Assembly: GCA_947646735.1 (NCBI GenBank)
Contig: CANTFK010000054.1
Span: forward strand, 248,001 to 312,000
DNA: 64,000 nucleotides
Source: Peronospora farinosa
Taxonomy: Eukaryota; Oomycota; Peronosporomycetes; Peronosporales; Peronosporaceae
Reading direction: 5' to 3'
The notes under the pieces were generated by a model. The model searched no databases. It was given only the letters and a program-made list of their open reading frames with translations, and had not been told where the DNA came from. Below, in pieces: positions 30,933 through 41,970 of this stretch (position 1 is the first letter of the stretch; the number at the start of each line of letters is the position of its first letter). A program made the position numbers and the translations under genes.

Positions 30933-31971
30933 TTAAAGACGAGGCGCATCCAGGACAATGCCCTCGAACTTGGTCTGGAACCAGTTGATAGCGTCATCCT
31001 TGGTCAGACGGTGCGGCGCACCGACACGCGACTGCTGCATCTTACGACGGGCAACACGGGCACCAGGGCGTTTAAGCACCACAAAAAAGTCCATTCCGTA
31101 GATACCCGTAGAAGGGTCGTACTTGATGCCCAAATCAATGTGCTCCTGGATACCAAATCCAAAGTTGCCCGTTTCCGAAAAGTTCTTGCGCAAAAGCTCA
31201 TACTCCTTCACCTTCAGACCACGGTCCAAAATTTCTTGAGCAAGTTCACCACGGATAGTGACATGACACGAGATCTTTTCGTTACGACGGATACCAAAGG
31301 TACGGACCGTGTAGCGCGCTGTTTCAAAAAGAAAACAAACAAATAGTTAAAAGTTAGACCTTCCATATTATTTTGAGTTTTTTTTTCATCTTGCTGGCTC
31401 TCTGCCACCACTTTCCCTCCGCTTGTTTTTCACTTTTGTATAACAGTGAAACTAAAGCGAGTGTACACAACGAATAAACGAATGATCACGCATCTTTTGC
31501 CATCCGTTGAGACGGTCGAAAAGAAAAACACCAACCTCCAAGATCATTGATGGGTGCGTGACAATTCAGTTTTCCGCCTCTTTCGAAGCTCGTTGTACTC
31601 GTAGCGAGCGCAATCGGGGATGAACCAGAGCGAGAGCTCCAGCACCCGGAAAGGCCGTTTGAAAGTTAGACACACTCTTTTAATCAAGAGTGGCCCGGGT
31701 AAGTAGCCCGTTAAGGCAGTTCTTTGCTTTTACACTAGTGTCAAAAGCTTACCCTTAGAGTACACGGGCTTCTGACCAGTTAGCTGTTCAAGCACACGAG
31801 CGGCACGTGTGAGCTTGTCACCCGACTCGCCGACGCAGCAGTTGATCACCAGCTTGTCGACACGAATTTCACGCATGACATTGTTGCTCTTGTCGCCGGC
31901 CTGATATACAGTTTCTTATCAGCATCCTTACACGAAACATTTTGTTACCCTAAAGCGAGTGTACGTACCAT
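30933..31971 (-). CDS. RPL11: 60S ribosomal protein L11 (uL5), three exons
   Basis: Minus-strand exons 31971-31969, 31900-31753 and 31318-30933 give 178 residues in phase. The first coding exon is just the ATG, followed at once by GTACGT. Exon 2 carries [20 protein letters not shown] and [20 protein letters not shown]; exon 3 carries [54 protein letters not shown] and [15 protein letters not shown]. These match uL5, which binds 5S rRNA in the large subunit. Intron 2 is 434 nt, long for this locus. The start is certain because uL5 begins M-A-x-x in most eukaryotes and the join restores [15 protein letters not shown]. Confidence 0.96.
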
Positions 31972-32938
31972 CTTAGTTTGTAGTTTTAGAGCTATTGGAG
32001 AAGTACTGGCAGCGCAATGGCAACAGTCATATCATAGATGGTTGGCTACAGACAGTAGACACCAACCAATTGACGCAAAACGTGTCGCAGTATAGTGTTC
32101 ACTATGAAGCAAGGCTGCACCTCTATAAGTCGCTCAAGACTTTTATAACCATGTGGCACGTTGTGTGACATAATGTCTCGGTTAAATCCGAAACATGCAA
32201 AAGAGTACCGAGACGTGATATGGACTCGACATGCAAGAGACATCTGGCTCAACACGAAAAACTTCTACACATCCTCTGCGACTGCGACAGTACGTCGAGA
32301 TCTTGGGCATACATCATCACGCAGTGGAAACGCAATCGGAGGTAGTATCTGCTCAAATGGTCTTGTACAAACAAGCAGCGTGATCGCGATCGAAGAGTGC
32401 GAGCGAATATCAAGCTCGTGATCCCAGACAACGCTGACAGTGTTGGCCAAGCCTGGAAAAGACTATGGTGAATACTAGGAGTAGTAATAAGCAGGAAAGT
32501 ATATATACAGATAATCGACAAAAGAGACATCTACTGGGGTACTAGAATGGCTGCGGACTTGTAAACCATAACGATCAATAGACAGTCTCGACCCCCCCCC
32601 CCTAATATTCATTCCGTTGCGAAGCAAGCACACCACAAAGGGTATGTAATGCCCCTCTTTGGTGTTGCTCCGATTGAAAGACATATAAGTTGCAACATGC
32701 TTCTGCCAAACCAGTTGGCTAAGCATCAACTGGTTTTGAGGAAGCAACGAGTGGCCCCAGCCGTCACCTTGACCATCTAAGGAATACGTAACTGTCTTTG
32801 TCCTGGTTAGGTAGAACTAATGCTTACAACTAATGCTTGGTTCTCGATCGCCCTTAACCATATCAATTCTATCCTCTCAAGCTACCATTATCCTACACGT
32901 CATCGACCACAAAACCTTTTGGCATTTCAGGAAGTAAC
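31972..32938. other. Intergenic region with a possible non-LTR retrotransposon relic
   Basis: About 970 bases without a sound gene. On the plus strand around 32260-32420 a broken frame reads HILCDCDSTSRSWAYIITQW, which resembles the zinc-binding tail (zf-RVT type, with spaced Cys/His and Trp) seen at the end of LINE-like reverse transcriptases. It is too short to be sure. A C-run lies at about 32591-32602. Confidence 0.3.
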
Positions 32939-34213
32939 ATGAAGTTCACATTATCCGAAAATGCGTTTCCTGAATTGCATCTGTCGAAAGAACACCAAGA
33001 GGAATTAGCTGAAGAAGCAGAGGATGTCGTGCGCGACACGCTTGCTGCTAACAAAGCCTTTCTTGCTGACAACGCAACATTTCGAGACCCCAAATGGAAC
33101 CTAGTGAAGGCAAAAGATGGACTGAACGTGTATTGTCACCAGCGGACGTCGACCAGGAGGAGCCCCACAAAATTCAAAGTACCGCATAGAAGGAGTTCCT
33201 TTTTGCCGGTCCTCTTAAATGCATCTCAGGTCACAGATCCTTCGGGGGCTAGTAGTACCGGCGAGATTGGTACCGATCTAACAGCTTCATTGTCTGCATC
33301 GGCCGTGGATGAGAAAATGAGGCGACCTGAAGGCTTTCAAGTGGTTCTTCATGGAACTGTGGACGGAAATCTGGACGATGCCATGTTTGGGACCTTTGCC
33401 GCTACAAACCAGGCTTGGATGTGGCGCAGCTCGCATATCAACGACCGTCTGGATGATGCACGTGTGTTGGCGACCATTAGAGGCCCGACAGAGCAAGACC
33501 CTTTTCGTTTCCTGGGTATCAAGTGGTTTGCTAGAGAATGCCCTGCTATGCTTGTGGGTATCGTGCAACAACGAGATTACCTCATTCTTGAGGCCACGGG
33601 GCTTACACGTGACTCAAATGGCGAGAGAGTGGGTTATTTTCTCATGCACTCGATATCTCTGCCTCGTATGATTCCAGAGCTCTCAGAACTTGGGCTGCTT
33701 CGGGGAGACTTGAGTCTCTGCTATATCTACCGTCAATGCGGCCGTGGTAAAGTCGAAACGTTCTGCAGATGTTTCAGCAATCCTCGAGGCAAGATTGTCG
33801 ATTGGATGGCTGTGGCTTTCTTAGCTGACTCGCTCATCTGCGCGGCCAGGATTGTTGACTACGCCTATATCAAGAAGTTGACGTGGCTGATGAAGCACAA
33901 AGGTGGCCAAAGTACATCGAGTGAACGACGGACTCGAAGTCATCGTCCCAAGCAGTGTGATACCTGCAACAAAGTTTTTACCAAGTTCACACTATCTACC
34001 GCCGCGTCGGGGGTGACTTGTCAGATCTGCCGTCGTGTATTATGTGGCAGGTGTAGCGTTGTGAAAAAGATGACAGTCGACGTGTCCGACACTGGAGCAG
34101 TAAAGCAGTGTGCTCTTCGATTCTGTCTCGAGTGTCTACACGAAGCTAAAGAACAATCTGTTTGGGAGATAGCGCGGAACACCTCTTCGGATACTTCTTC
34201 CGCTACGGGTTGA
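32939..34213 (+). CDS. START-like plus FYVE-like zinc-finger protein
   Basis: One exon of 424 codons. Residues about 20-300 resemble the START-like lipid-binding domain often found with FYVE fingers in oomycetes (LVKAKDGLNVYCHQR near the start, VVLHGTVDGNLDDAMFGTF, KWFARECPAM, RDYLILEATGLTRD, GYFLMHSISLP). The C-terminal zinc finger (residues 340-399) has CDTC...CQIC...C-x2-C...C-x2-C spacing like FYVE, but the basic R+HHC+ patch is reduced to RRVLCGRC, so phosphoinositide binding is uncertain. Oomycete genomes carry large families of such genes of mostly unknown role. It is the last ordinary gene before the transposon nest. Confidence 0.8.
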   Translation: MKFTLSENAFPELHLSKEHQEELAEEAEDVVRDTLAANKAFLADNATFRDPKWNLVKAKDGLNVYCHQRTSTRRSPTKFKVPHRRSSFLPVLLNASQVTDPSGASSTGEIGTDLTASLSASAVDEKMRRPEGFQVVLHGTVDGNLDDAMFGTFAATNQAWMWRSSHINDRLDDARVLATIRGPTEQDPFRFLGIKWFARECPAMLVGIVQQRDYLILEATGLTRDSNGERVGYFLMHSISLPRMIPELSELGLLRGDLSLCYIYRQCGRGKVETFCRCFSNPRGKIVDWMAVAFLADSLICAARIVDYAYIKKLTWLMKHKGGQSTSSERRTRSHRPKQCDTCNKVFTKFTLSTAASGVTCQICRRVLCGRCSVVKKMTVDVSDTGAVKQCALRFCLECLHEAKEQSVWEIARNTSSDTSSATG

Positions 34214-34448
34214 ACGACGTTATACATACAAAATAACTTCAGCCAGCTTGGGTGGTGTGATTAATAGGTTTAACAACAATTTATGGGAAGATCGTCTCAA
34301 GCACTATTCAGGCCACAACCTCACCATAGCTGTTACGAAGTATCAGTAAAGTAAATTTTTCCTATTTGATGTCAAAGTGTTGTATCATGTACAAGGTAAG
34401 AAAGCTGCTAGCCAAATTTAAGTACTCACTTCCTAAAGCCACGCTAAA

Positions 34449-35050
34449 TGTAGCAGGGCATCTAGTTACACGTAAACATTAAGTAATATACTTAATGTTT
34501 GGTCTAAAAGTATCCATGGTTACTTTTGACCTGTCACTTTTTGGGTGCGATACACAAACGTGATCCACCCTCGTGAATGTGATATCCACTTATGGATTCA
34601 CATGAGAAGGGATGACGCTAGTTGAAGCTAGGCATCGCGACGTCTCAGAAAGACGTCAGTTGCGATCTTAAATCTAGATTTAAGTTCATGCGACAGGATA
34701 CGCTTCTAAAGAGTCGCGTATCCGATCTATATACATATATAGCCAATCAGTAGTTAAGTATATATTTAGTTATAATTAATTAAATATAGCTCAGTCTTGA
34801 ATTTGCTAAATCAAAAGCACTACGCACGAGAAGCCGAAAAGCTTCTACGTGACATCGGTGTCTTCTTGTCTTAGAAGTTCGTTGCACTCTCGCTTAAGCG
34901 AGAGGCAACTGGTGGTACGACTGCTTGAGCAGTCGATCAACCTCCTAACCACCTCGCACGAGAAGGTAAGACGGTCTAACCGCTTTCTCACAAGTGCATA
35001 AGGTGTGTGCTAAGAAGCACGAGGCAACTTCGTAGAAGTGCCCGTCTACA
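34449..35050 (+). repeat. 5' LTR of element A
   Basis: 602 bp, TGTA...TACA ends. Near its 5' end is a perfect 21-bp palindrome (34477-34497). Its right half contains several perfect short hairpins, such as CTCTCGCTTAAGCGAGAG and CGACTGCTTGAGCAGTCG. Confidence 0.95.
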
Positions 35051-35052
35051 CT

Positions 35053-35070
35053 TGGTAGCACTAGTAGTCC
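35053..35070 (+). other. Primer-binding site of element A
   Basis: Two bases after the LTR the sequence reads TGGTAGCACTAGTAG. TGG is the expected complement of a tRNA CCA end. The first eight bases match the complement of an initiator-tRNA-Met 3' end (TGGTAGCA), but the match then fails, so the primer tRNA is not settled. Confidence 0.6.
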
Positions 35071-35094
35071 TTCCCAAGACCCGTCTCTCTGAGC

Positions 35095-36150
35095 GTGCGT
35101 GTGGTTAAGATGGTCCTTAATATGGACTGGAGTGACTTCCCTCACCTCTCCCAACATCATAGGGAGTTAACAGAGCATTTGGCGCAGGGACTTGGTAAAC
35201 AAGCCCTGGTCAACCTCTTGCATTGTCCTCCTGAGCAACATGCTGCTCAGTTGGAGCAATTTGAGGCGTTTGTGCTCGGACAGCGTAGAAACGCGTCCGA
35301 GGTAAACAGCCAAGCCACCGCTGAGTCCATCAATAAGACTCAGGATGAGTTTATGCTTGAGCAGGCACGTAATGAGGCGCTCAACAGAACTGTTGAGACG
35401 CTCTCTGCCCGGCCTAATCAACCGAGGCCCATTCGGATGGACCCTCCAAAGTTTGATGGAACTAGCCCTCACACGATTGTTCACTGTCTATTAGTAGTTG
35501 AGCAATGTGGAGTGGCGCAGCTCATCGAAGACGACACCAGAATGGTGTCGTATGCCATGTCCAATTTGCGTGGCAAAGCGTCAGAGTGGGCATACTCTGC
35601 GCTGATGGCAAATGCTGATGCGTTTCCATCATGGACGATCTTAAAGTCAAAGATTCGTGCATGTATCAGCCGCCTAACAATGAAGTGCTGCTTATGATGC
35701 GCTTCTTTGGAGCACGACAGGCGCAACGCTCTCTGCAAGAATTTGTGCAGGAGATGCGTTCGCTGTCGGCGTCCATCAATGAAGAACCGATACCAGAACG
35801 TATCAAGGTGGCCACGTTCATGAATGGACTTAGGCGCGGCCCATCGCGTCAGGCCCTTTTCAGAAAGGTGCCAGCGACGATGGAAGAGGCAATTGACATT
35901 GCCTTAGTTGAGGAGCAATCCTACAACAGCGCCTCGGCGACAGCCTATTACAGGCCGTCGTCCTAGAAGTCTGATGCCACTCCTATGGAGTTAGGCAATG
36001 CAGATGTGATCCGCTACAAGTGCGGCAAGCGAGGCCATATGATGGCTCGCTGCTATGCCAAAGTAGCTGCTGGTGCCAAGGCAGCCACAAGAAAGCTCCC
36101 TATCCGAAGGGAGGTGCGAAAAACCAGCGTGCACAACGCACGGGTTTAGC
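35095..36150 (+). pseudogene. Element A gag (broken)
   Basis: A first frame (35095-35697) contains a gag-like N-terminus and the capsid segment around RMDPPKFDGTSPHTIVHCLL and MSNLRGKASEWAYSALM. A frameshift near 35640-35690 moves to 35631-35966 (QRSLQEFVQEMRSLSAS, GLRRGPSRQALF), then a stop. A zinc knuckle follows at about 36010-36060 as RYKCGKRGHMMARC, with the first cysteine of the CCHC motif replaced by Arg. The gene is dead by at least one frameshift, one stop and the lost cysteine. Confidence 0.85.
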
Positions 36151-36252
36151 GCCTGCCCAAGATGGGTCGGGAAATGTGGGAGCACAGTAGAATCGGGATT
36201 TCCTACTGTCGCGGACTCTGAAGCTACCCCTATTTTCAGAGTGATCGAATAA

Positions 36253-37440
36253 ATGGGTAGCATAGTCCCTGAAGTACCGAAAGGTCGGGTCTCAATCCTT
36301 TTGGTCTATAGCGCTCGAGAACGAGGCTATGACCAAGTGATGACCCTTCTCGTGGATTCGGGTGCATCACAAAACTTTGTAAAACTCGCGGCTCTGAAAA
36401 AGAGACCGGCGAGTTATGAGGCGCTTTGCCAGGATGGCAAGCGAGAAGAGGCGATCGTTCGTTTAGCGAACGGCGCGCTCGTTAAATCGGAGGGAGTTCA
36501 AGTTGAAATCGCCTTCAGTTTCAGTGACTTCTCTTGTAAAGAGAAGTTCACAGTGCGAGGTATGGAGAGTCCGTATGACCTCATCCTAGGCATGCCTTGG
36601 TTGGCTAAACACCAACCATGGATAGACTGGCGTACACGCACAGTCGCTAGCTCTACGCAAGACACCGGAAAGGATGTGCTCTTGCGAGAGGCTTATGTGG
36701 CTGATGCTGTGTCTAACACAGTCGAGGGTGCGATGACGGTATGTCAATCGACACCAGGAACTACCCAGCTCGAAAGGAGTGGTGTAGTTGGAAGTGCACT
36801 GGCGGAAAGCCAGGTGACACATATTCCTACCCAGGTCGAAAATACTGGTGTAGTGAATGGGGCGATGACAGGTAGTCATGCGTCCAATAGTCCTGCACAG
36901 AGCCAAGAGCCTGTGGCAGTTGATGATGGCCTGACAGGAAGTCAAGCGCTACAAGAACCGGCACAGAGCCAAGAGCCTGGTGCGGTTGGAAGGCGTGCGT
37001 TAGCTGAGATAGCAACGAAACCTTCTTCCAGGTCAAAGGTCGTGGTGACTCGAAGAACGAGCACCAGACGTATTAAGACGATCAAGGGCACGTCGAAACG
37101 AGTGACCCTTGGATCAGTCTCGGTCCAAGAGGACGAACCTACGAACGAGTTGTTCGAGGCCGTCGAAGACAAAATGCCGGAGGCATCCTCAGTTGAGGTG
37201 CTCCAACTTGTCTTGGCATCTGCCGAGGAGATAGTAAATCTCTCGGAGGATGACGTGGGATCTGTTCCTGTCCGAACTAAAGGAAGGAAAGATCCACGAG
37301 ATAGTCGTACCAGTTCCAGAAGAGAACGTGGTGGACTGTTGCTCTTCATCCACAATGGACGAGAGCGTCTTGGAGACCGACAAAAAGAAACGGTTCGCTG
37401 CTCAAGGCTGGGATGCCTTGAAGGACATCCCGTTCTATGA
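36253..37440 (+). CDS. Element A protease region and linker
   Basis: A 395-codon open frame. A retroviral-type aspartic protease is seen near the start (LLVDSGASQNFVKLAAL, active site DSGA; later ESPYDLILGMPWLAKHQPWIDW). It is followed by a long repetitive linker of about 200 residues (with repeats such as SPAQSQEP and EPAQSQEPGAV) and then a frame change before the reverse transcriptase. The protease part looks intact although the rest of the polyprotein is broken. Confidence 0.85.
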   Translation: MGSIVPEVPKGRVSILLVYSARERGYDQVMTLLVDSGASQNFVKLAALKKRPASYEALCQDGKREEAIVRLANGALVKSEGVQVEIAFSFSDFSCKEKFTVRGMESPYDLILGMPWLAKHQPWIDWRTRTVASSTQDTGKDVLLREAYVADAVSNTVEGAMTVCQSTPGTTQLERSGVVGSALAESQVTHIPTQVENTGVVNGAMTGSHASNSPAQSQEPVAVDDGLTGSQALQEPAQSQEPGAVGRRALAEIATKPSSRSKVVVTRRTSTRRIKTIKGTSKRVTLGSVSVQEDEPTNELFEAVEDKMPEASSVEVLQLVLASAEEIVNLSEDDVGSVPVRTKGRKDPRDSRTSSRRERGGLLLFIHNGRERLGDRQKETVRCSRLGCLEGHPVL

Positions 37441-39160
37441 TGTTCTGTGGAAACACCGTGATGTGTTTCCAGCAGAAGTGCCGAGCCGCCTACCGGCCGA
37501 TAGGGGATCAGGCACGAGATTGACCTGAAGCCTGGCACCAAGTATTGTGTGACCAGGTAATGGCCGTTGCCGAAGGAACAAGTCGATTACATCGATGAGT
37601 TCTTCGACAAGCGAGCCAAGGCGGGACATGTACGTGAGAGCAAGTCGCCTCACTGCAGCCCGACCTTCTGTGTGCGTAAAGCAACAGGTGGATGGCGCGT
37701 GGTTCATGCTTATAATAAGCTGAACACGGCCACCATTCCGGATCAAACGCCGATCCCGCGGAAAGATGTTTTGTTGAATTCCATGGGAAAGTCAACTATC
37801 TTTTCCGCGTTGGATCTGAAGGATGCTACTATTAGGTTCTCATGAGAGATACCGATGTAGCCAAAACGGCAGTAAGCACCCCAAGCGGTATGCTGTGGTA
37901 GTGGCTTGTGATGCCACAAGGGTTGAAAAATGCTCCGGCAACATTCAACCGAGTGGTGGCTCACGTGATGCGTCAGCACCGTGCCTACGCGCCCCATTAC
38001 TTTGACGATGTATTCGTGCATAGTAGGGCGGAGGACGGTCTGAGAGCGATAGAGTCGCACAAGCTTCATTTAGACGCTGTGTTGCAGACTCTGGGTGACG
38101 CCCAATTATACGTGAGCTTGCAAAAGTGCGTAATAGGGGCCCCCGAGATACCTGTACTGGGCTGCATCGTAGGTGCACATGGTGTGAGAGCAGACCCAGA
38201 AAAGGTAAAGGCTGTAAAGGAATGGCCAGTCCCACGTAATGTGAAGGATCTGCGCCAATTGCTTGGGCTCGATAAATACTTGCATAAGTACAGCAAGAAT
38301 TATGCGGCGCAGAATAAGCCATTGTCTGATCTTTTGAAAAAGGATGCAGAATGGACTTGGTCAAAGGAACAAGAAGATGCGTTCACTTCAGTGAAGCAAT
38401 CTCTTGTAGAGGCACCGGTCTTGGCATTGCCAGACGCGGATAAGCCCTTTAGCATCGTCTGAGATGCAAGCAATTTTGAAATCAGCAGCGCGATCATGCA
38501 GAAGTATGACAACGGCATTGACCGTGTCATATCTTATCAGTCTCGGCTTTTAAAAGCTGCCGAGCTGAATTACCCTGTGCATGACAAGGAGCTACTTTCA
38601 ATGAAGTATGCCCTTGTAAAGTTTCGGGTGCACCTCTTGGACACCGAACCTTTTGCGGTTTATACGGATCACGCATCACTGCGGACCGCTATAAATTCAC
38701 CGCAACTCTCGCCGAGAATGGCGAGATGGATAACATTCTTCTCTGAATTTAATTTCAAAGTTGAATATAAGCCGGGTAAGTCGAATGTCTTGGCTAACGC
38801 GTTATCGCGCAGACCAGACTTCGAGGCAAGACACCAGGAAAGTGTGTCTCGTGCGAAAGCACAATTTGAGTCGTCAACATTGGCAGCCATGAAGGTCTAC
38901 CATGTGACGAGCTCAATGGCCTCCGATATAAAGGAGTGTTACAGTCAGGACGAACATTGTCGCCTGCTGTTGGATCATTTTGATGGGCGAAAGGTTACCC
39001 TTCCGTCGCACCTCAAAGCGAAGTTAAAACGCTTTAGTTACAGTGATGGCCTGTTATGGCATCAACTGTCACCCTGTGATCCCTTGAGAATTTATGTCCC
39101 TCATGACACAGACCTTAAGCTGATGATACTTCACGAGTGCCATGATGCGCCATCTAGTTG
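37440..39160 (+). pseudogene. Element A reverse transcriptase and RNase H (broken)
   Basis: RT blocks appear in separate frames: [32 protein letters not shown] (about 37620-37710), [37 protein letters not shown] and the catalytic YFDD in HYFDDVFVHSR (about 37990). RNase H follows (38496 on: [40 protein letters not shown]). Breaks include a TAA after the CVTR block near 37558, an indel near 37840 and a TGA at 38461. The sequence is closely related to, but distinct from, family B pol. Confidence 0.9.
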
Positions 39161-41006
39161 ACATCTGGGCCGTGAAAAGAAATTTTTACGAGTGTCAGAG
39201 GAATTTTGGTAGCCCCACCTATATCGGTGGGTGGCCAACTATATTCGCTCTTGTGAAGAGTGTCAGCGCATAAAGCCTGCACCTTCGAACAGTGCGCCAC
39301 TGAAGCCACTGCCGATTCCGACGGATTATTGGAAGTCGGTCAGTTTGGACTTCATGTTTGGCTTACCGCCTGACCATAAAGGCAGGACGGGGCTCGTCGT
39401 CTTTGTAGACAGACTGAGCAAGATGGTGCATTTGGCACCATGTAGCAACAAGATCTCAGGAAAAGAGGCTGCCCTTTTGTTTCTGGATCACGTGTATCGA
39501 CTACACGGGATGCCCGAGTCCATAGTATCGGACCGGGATCCTCGTTTTATGTCGGGTTTTTGGCGACATGTGTTTGAGCTGCTGGGTAGCAAGCTCCACA
39601 TGTCAACCGCTGATCATCCCCAGACCGATGGCCAAACAGAACGGGCCAATCGAGTCTTGGCGGATGTGTTGCGTACAATAGCGACTCCCAAAGAATGGAG
39701 CAAGCAATTTCCATTCGTGGAGCTCGCTATTAATAACAGTGTTCACGCCAGTACGGATGAAACACCATTTTACATTAACGGACTGCGTCATCCTCGAACG
39801 CCAGTCTCGTTTGTACGCAGCCCGAGTCTTAGTGGGGGAGGGCCCCTCACTTCGCTCGGTTCGAATGCCAAAGAGGGCCAAGGTTGCCCTAATGACACTG
39901 CTAATTTATCAGTGGTCACGACATCTATAGGTGTCACAAAGGAGGCACGGCAAGAAATGCCAGTGCTCCTTGATGATGACACTATCTTGTTATCAACAGC
40001 GTCGACCCATGAACGGACTCTTGGAGGCGTCATCGGCGAGCTGGATGTTAAAAGCGTGAGAGAAGCTCAGCGCTTCGTGGATGAGCGATTAGCCATCACA
40101 CGTAAAGTCCGTGACGCGACGGCAAGCGCACAGGACAAGAAAAAACAATATGCAGACCAGCATGGTCGCAAAAACAATGAACACTTTAGTGTGGGGGACA
40201 AAGTGCTATTAAGTACTTCTACCCTACCTAAACATGCAATTTCTGTACTACCTGGTGGTACTACTAAGCTATTGCCCCGATTCATTGGGCCCTTTACAGT
40301 GGTTAAGGAGGTTGGAGACCTAAATTATAGGCTCACTCTCCCACCGTATATGAAGATGCACCCCGTATTTTACGTGGGTCGTCTGAAACGGTATGTTGAT
40401 CCAGAAGAGATCACATATCCACATCGGTCTAACGAGACCGATGGTGACGTCGACTGTGAGTCGAGCGTCGCGGCCGATCAGGCGACGAGGAAGCCGAGAG
40501 GCTCCCCGTATACGAACGAGACGATAGAGGACTCGGTGATCGAGGAGGACTCCGCGCTTGACGCGGGTCTCTCATCACCAGTCGCTCTAGGATGTCCAAA
40601 CGGGTCTTCAGGCGGTCATACCCCTGAAGGTCCCTCGCCCTCACATCGCGCAGATCCAAAGTCAGTCGCGAGACTTGACTCTCGAGATCTGCCACCTGCC
40701 TCTTCAGCGCAGCGGACTCAGCCTGCGACTGAACAGCAGCAGGGTAGGCAGCCGCGAGTAGGTGGATGTAATCGCCGCTCCTATCGGGCGCCACCTGTGT
40801 TGGTGGACACGGAAGGGAATACGCGCTTCCTTGTTGGAAGGCTGTTGGCCCACCGGTTTGTGAAGCGAAAGCTCCAAATCCTGGTCCAATGGAAGGGTTA
40901 CCCAACGAGCTTTGACTCGTGGGAGCCTGTGGACGCTTTGCGCGTTGACGTGCCTAGGCTGGTGGCTGCTTATGTGAAGCAGCACCAGCTGACGTCTTTC
41001 TGCTAG
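39110..41006 (+). pseudogene. Element A integrase with C-terminal chromodomain
   Basis: The zinc-binding N-terminus (HECHDAP...SCEECQRIKP) is broken by stops at about 39161 and 39210. From 39231 a 591-codon frame holds the integrase core (LDFMFGLPPDHKGRTGLVVFVDRLSKMVH, SDRDPRFMSGFWR, HPQTDGQTERANRVLADVL: the D, D and E catalytic residues), a GPY/F-like part (LLPRFIGPFTVVKEVGDLNYRLTLP, HPVFYVGRLKRY) and a chromodomain (RFLVGRLLAHRFVKRKLQILVQWKGYPTSFDSWEP). Chromodomains steer integration toward marked chromatin. The 3' third of this frame overlaps the antisense frame of element A. Confidence 0.9.
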
Positions 41007-41863
41007 GTCCGGATGGACTAGCAGAAGAAGCGTGGCGAGAATCAATTTGGGGTCGCTTACCACGCAAGATTTCATGCGCACGCTTCATGGCGAAGCTGAT
41101 TCGCTGCGACCGTTGTTTCGTTGCATCTACATGCAAGGTAACACGGCGCCGAAGTTCAGCTTCATATTCGTCGGCTGTTTCGTTATAACGCAGCACGACT
41201 GGAATTGTGAAATCACGACCTAGTGCTTTGCCCTGCTTTTTCCACAAGGAAAGACGCTATAAAATTTATGAGCGTCAATAGTTGCACGCTGCAAAAGCGC
41301 TGCACTAGACCCATCCGAGTTCATCCACTCAGATGGAGGTGGCATTGGTGGCAAGCCACCACTCACGTAGCCGCCCTCGCGACGGCGGGCTAGTGAGGCC
41401 GAAGGTGTACTTGGTGGAGCTTTAAGCTCACACTCAATTGAGTCTGACTCTTCATTATGGATTGTCAAGACATCAGCTTGAGAAGTTACATCTGACTGAG
41501 TCGCGACAACTCCTTTCGATGTAGCGCGCTCAGTCTTAGTCGCTGCGCTCGTAGGCGCAGGCGACGAGATTTTATAGGAAGCATAGATGCTCCCTCAAGG
41601 ACGGGTGCCTCAAATGATGGGGACATATGTCCCATCAATGCACTTTGCTCATCGCCACTTTGGGGTGATGGCAATGGTGTAGTCTCATTGTAGTCTACAA
41701 TGAGAGATGGATCTTCATCCACATTATAGTGAGATGGAAGATTCACCTCAGTGCCTGAAGCGCTTTGCGACGGCTGCGATAAATCGCGGCGCGTGCGCTT
41801 AGTGCTGGACTGCATGGGTGCCTTCGCAGGCGACCCATCAGCCTTACCACGTTTCGGTGGCAT
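40429..41863 (-). pseudogene. Element A antisense gene (decayed), coiled coil plus RS-rich tail
   Basis: On the strand opposite pol a protein-like reading starts at MPPKRGKADG (41863), about 107 bp inside the 3' LTR. It runs leftward through acidic Ser/Pro sequence, a block with FTIPVVLRYNETADEYEAEL and QRISFAMKRAHEILRGKRPQ, a coiled coil (ALKRQVADLESQVSRLTLDL...) and an Arg/Ser-rich end (SPPRSPSPLSSRSY, RSTHSRRHHRSR). It is broken by a frameshift near 41570, another near 41240 and one TAG near 40955. Corrected for these it would be about 480 residues, close to the intact antisense ORF of family B. The position beside the 3' LTR is the same. Confidence 0.65.
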
Positions 41864-41956
41864 GAGAGTTGAGTAGACTAAAGCGGCGCGTTTATAAACG
41901 GCTCGAAAGTCTCTCTGTCTCTTAGGCGACGTTTTACAAAACGTAAAAATCGTTCT

Positions 41957-41970
41957 AAAAAGGGGGATGG
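41957..41970 (+). other. Polypurine tract of element A
   Basis: A purine run (AAAAAGGGGGATGG) ends exactly at the 3' LTR start, as expected for plus-strand priming. Confidence 0.8.

Noticed and set aside
31319..31752. Possible snoRNA in the long RPL11 intron
   Set aside because: Ribosomal-protein introns often host snoRNAs, and CTGA- and ATGATC-like strings occur, but they are in the wrong order and spacing for a C/D box RNA and no H/ACA hinge was convincing.
32161..32421. 86-codon plus-strand frame as a gene
   Set aside because: The neighbouring frame resembles a LINE zinc-binding tail better, and neither is long or intact enough for a gene call.
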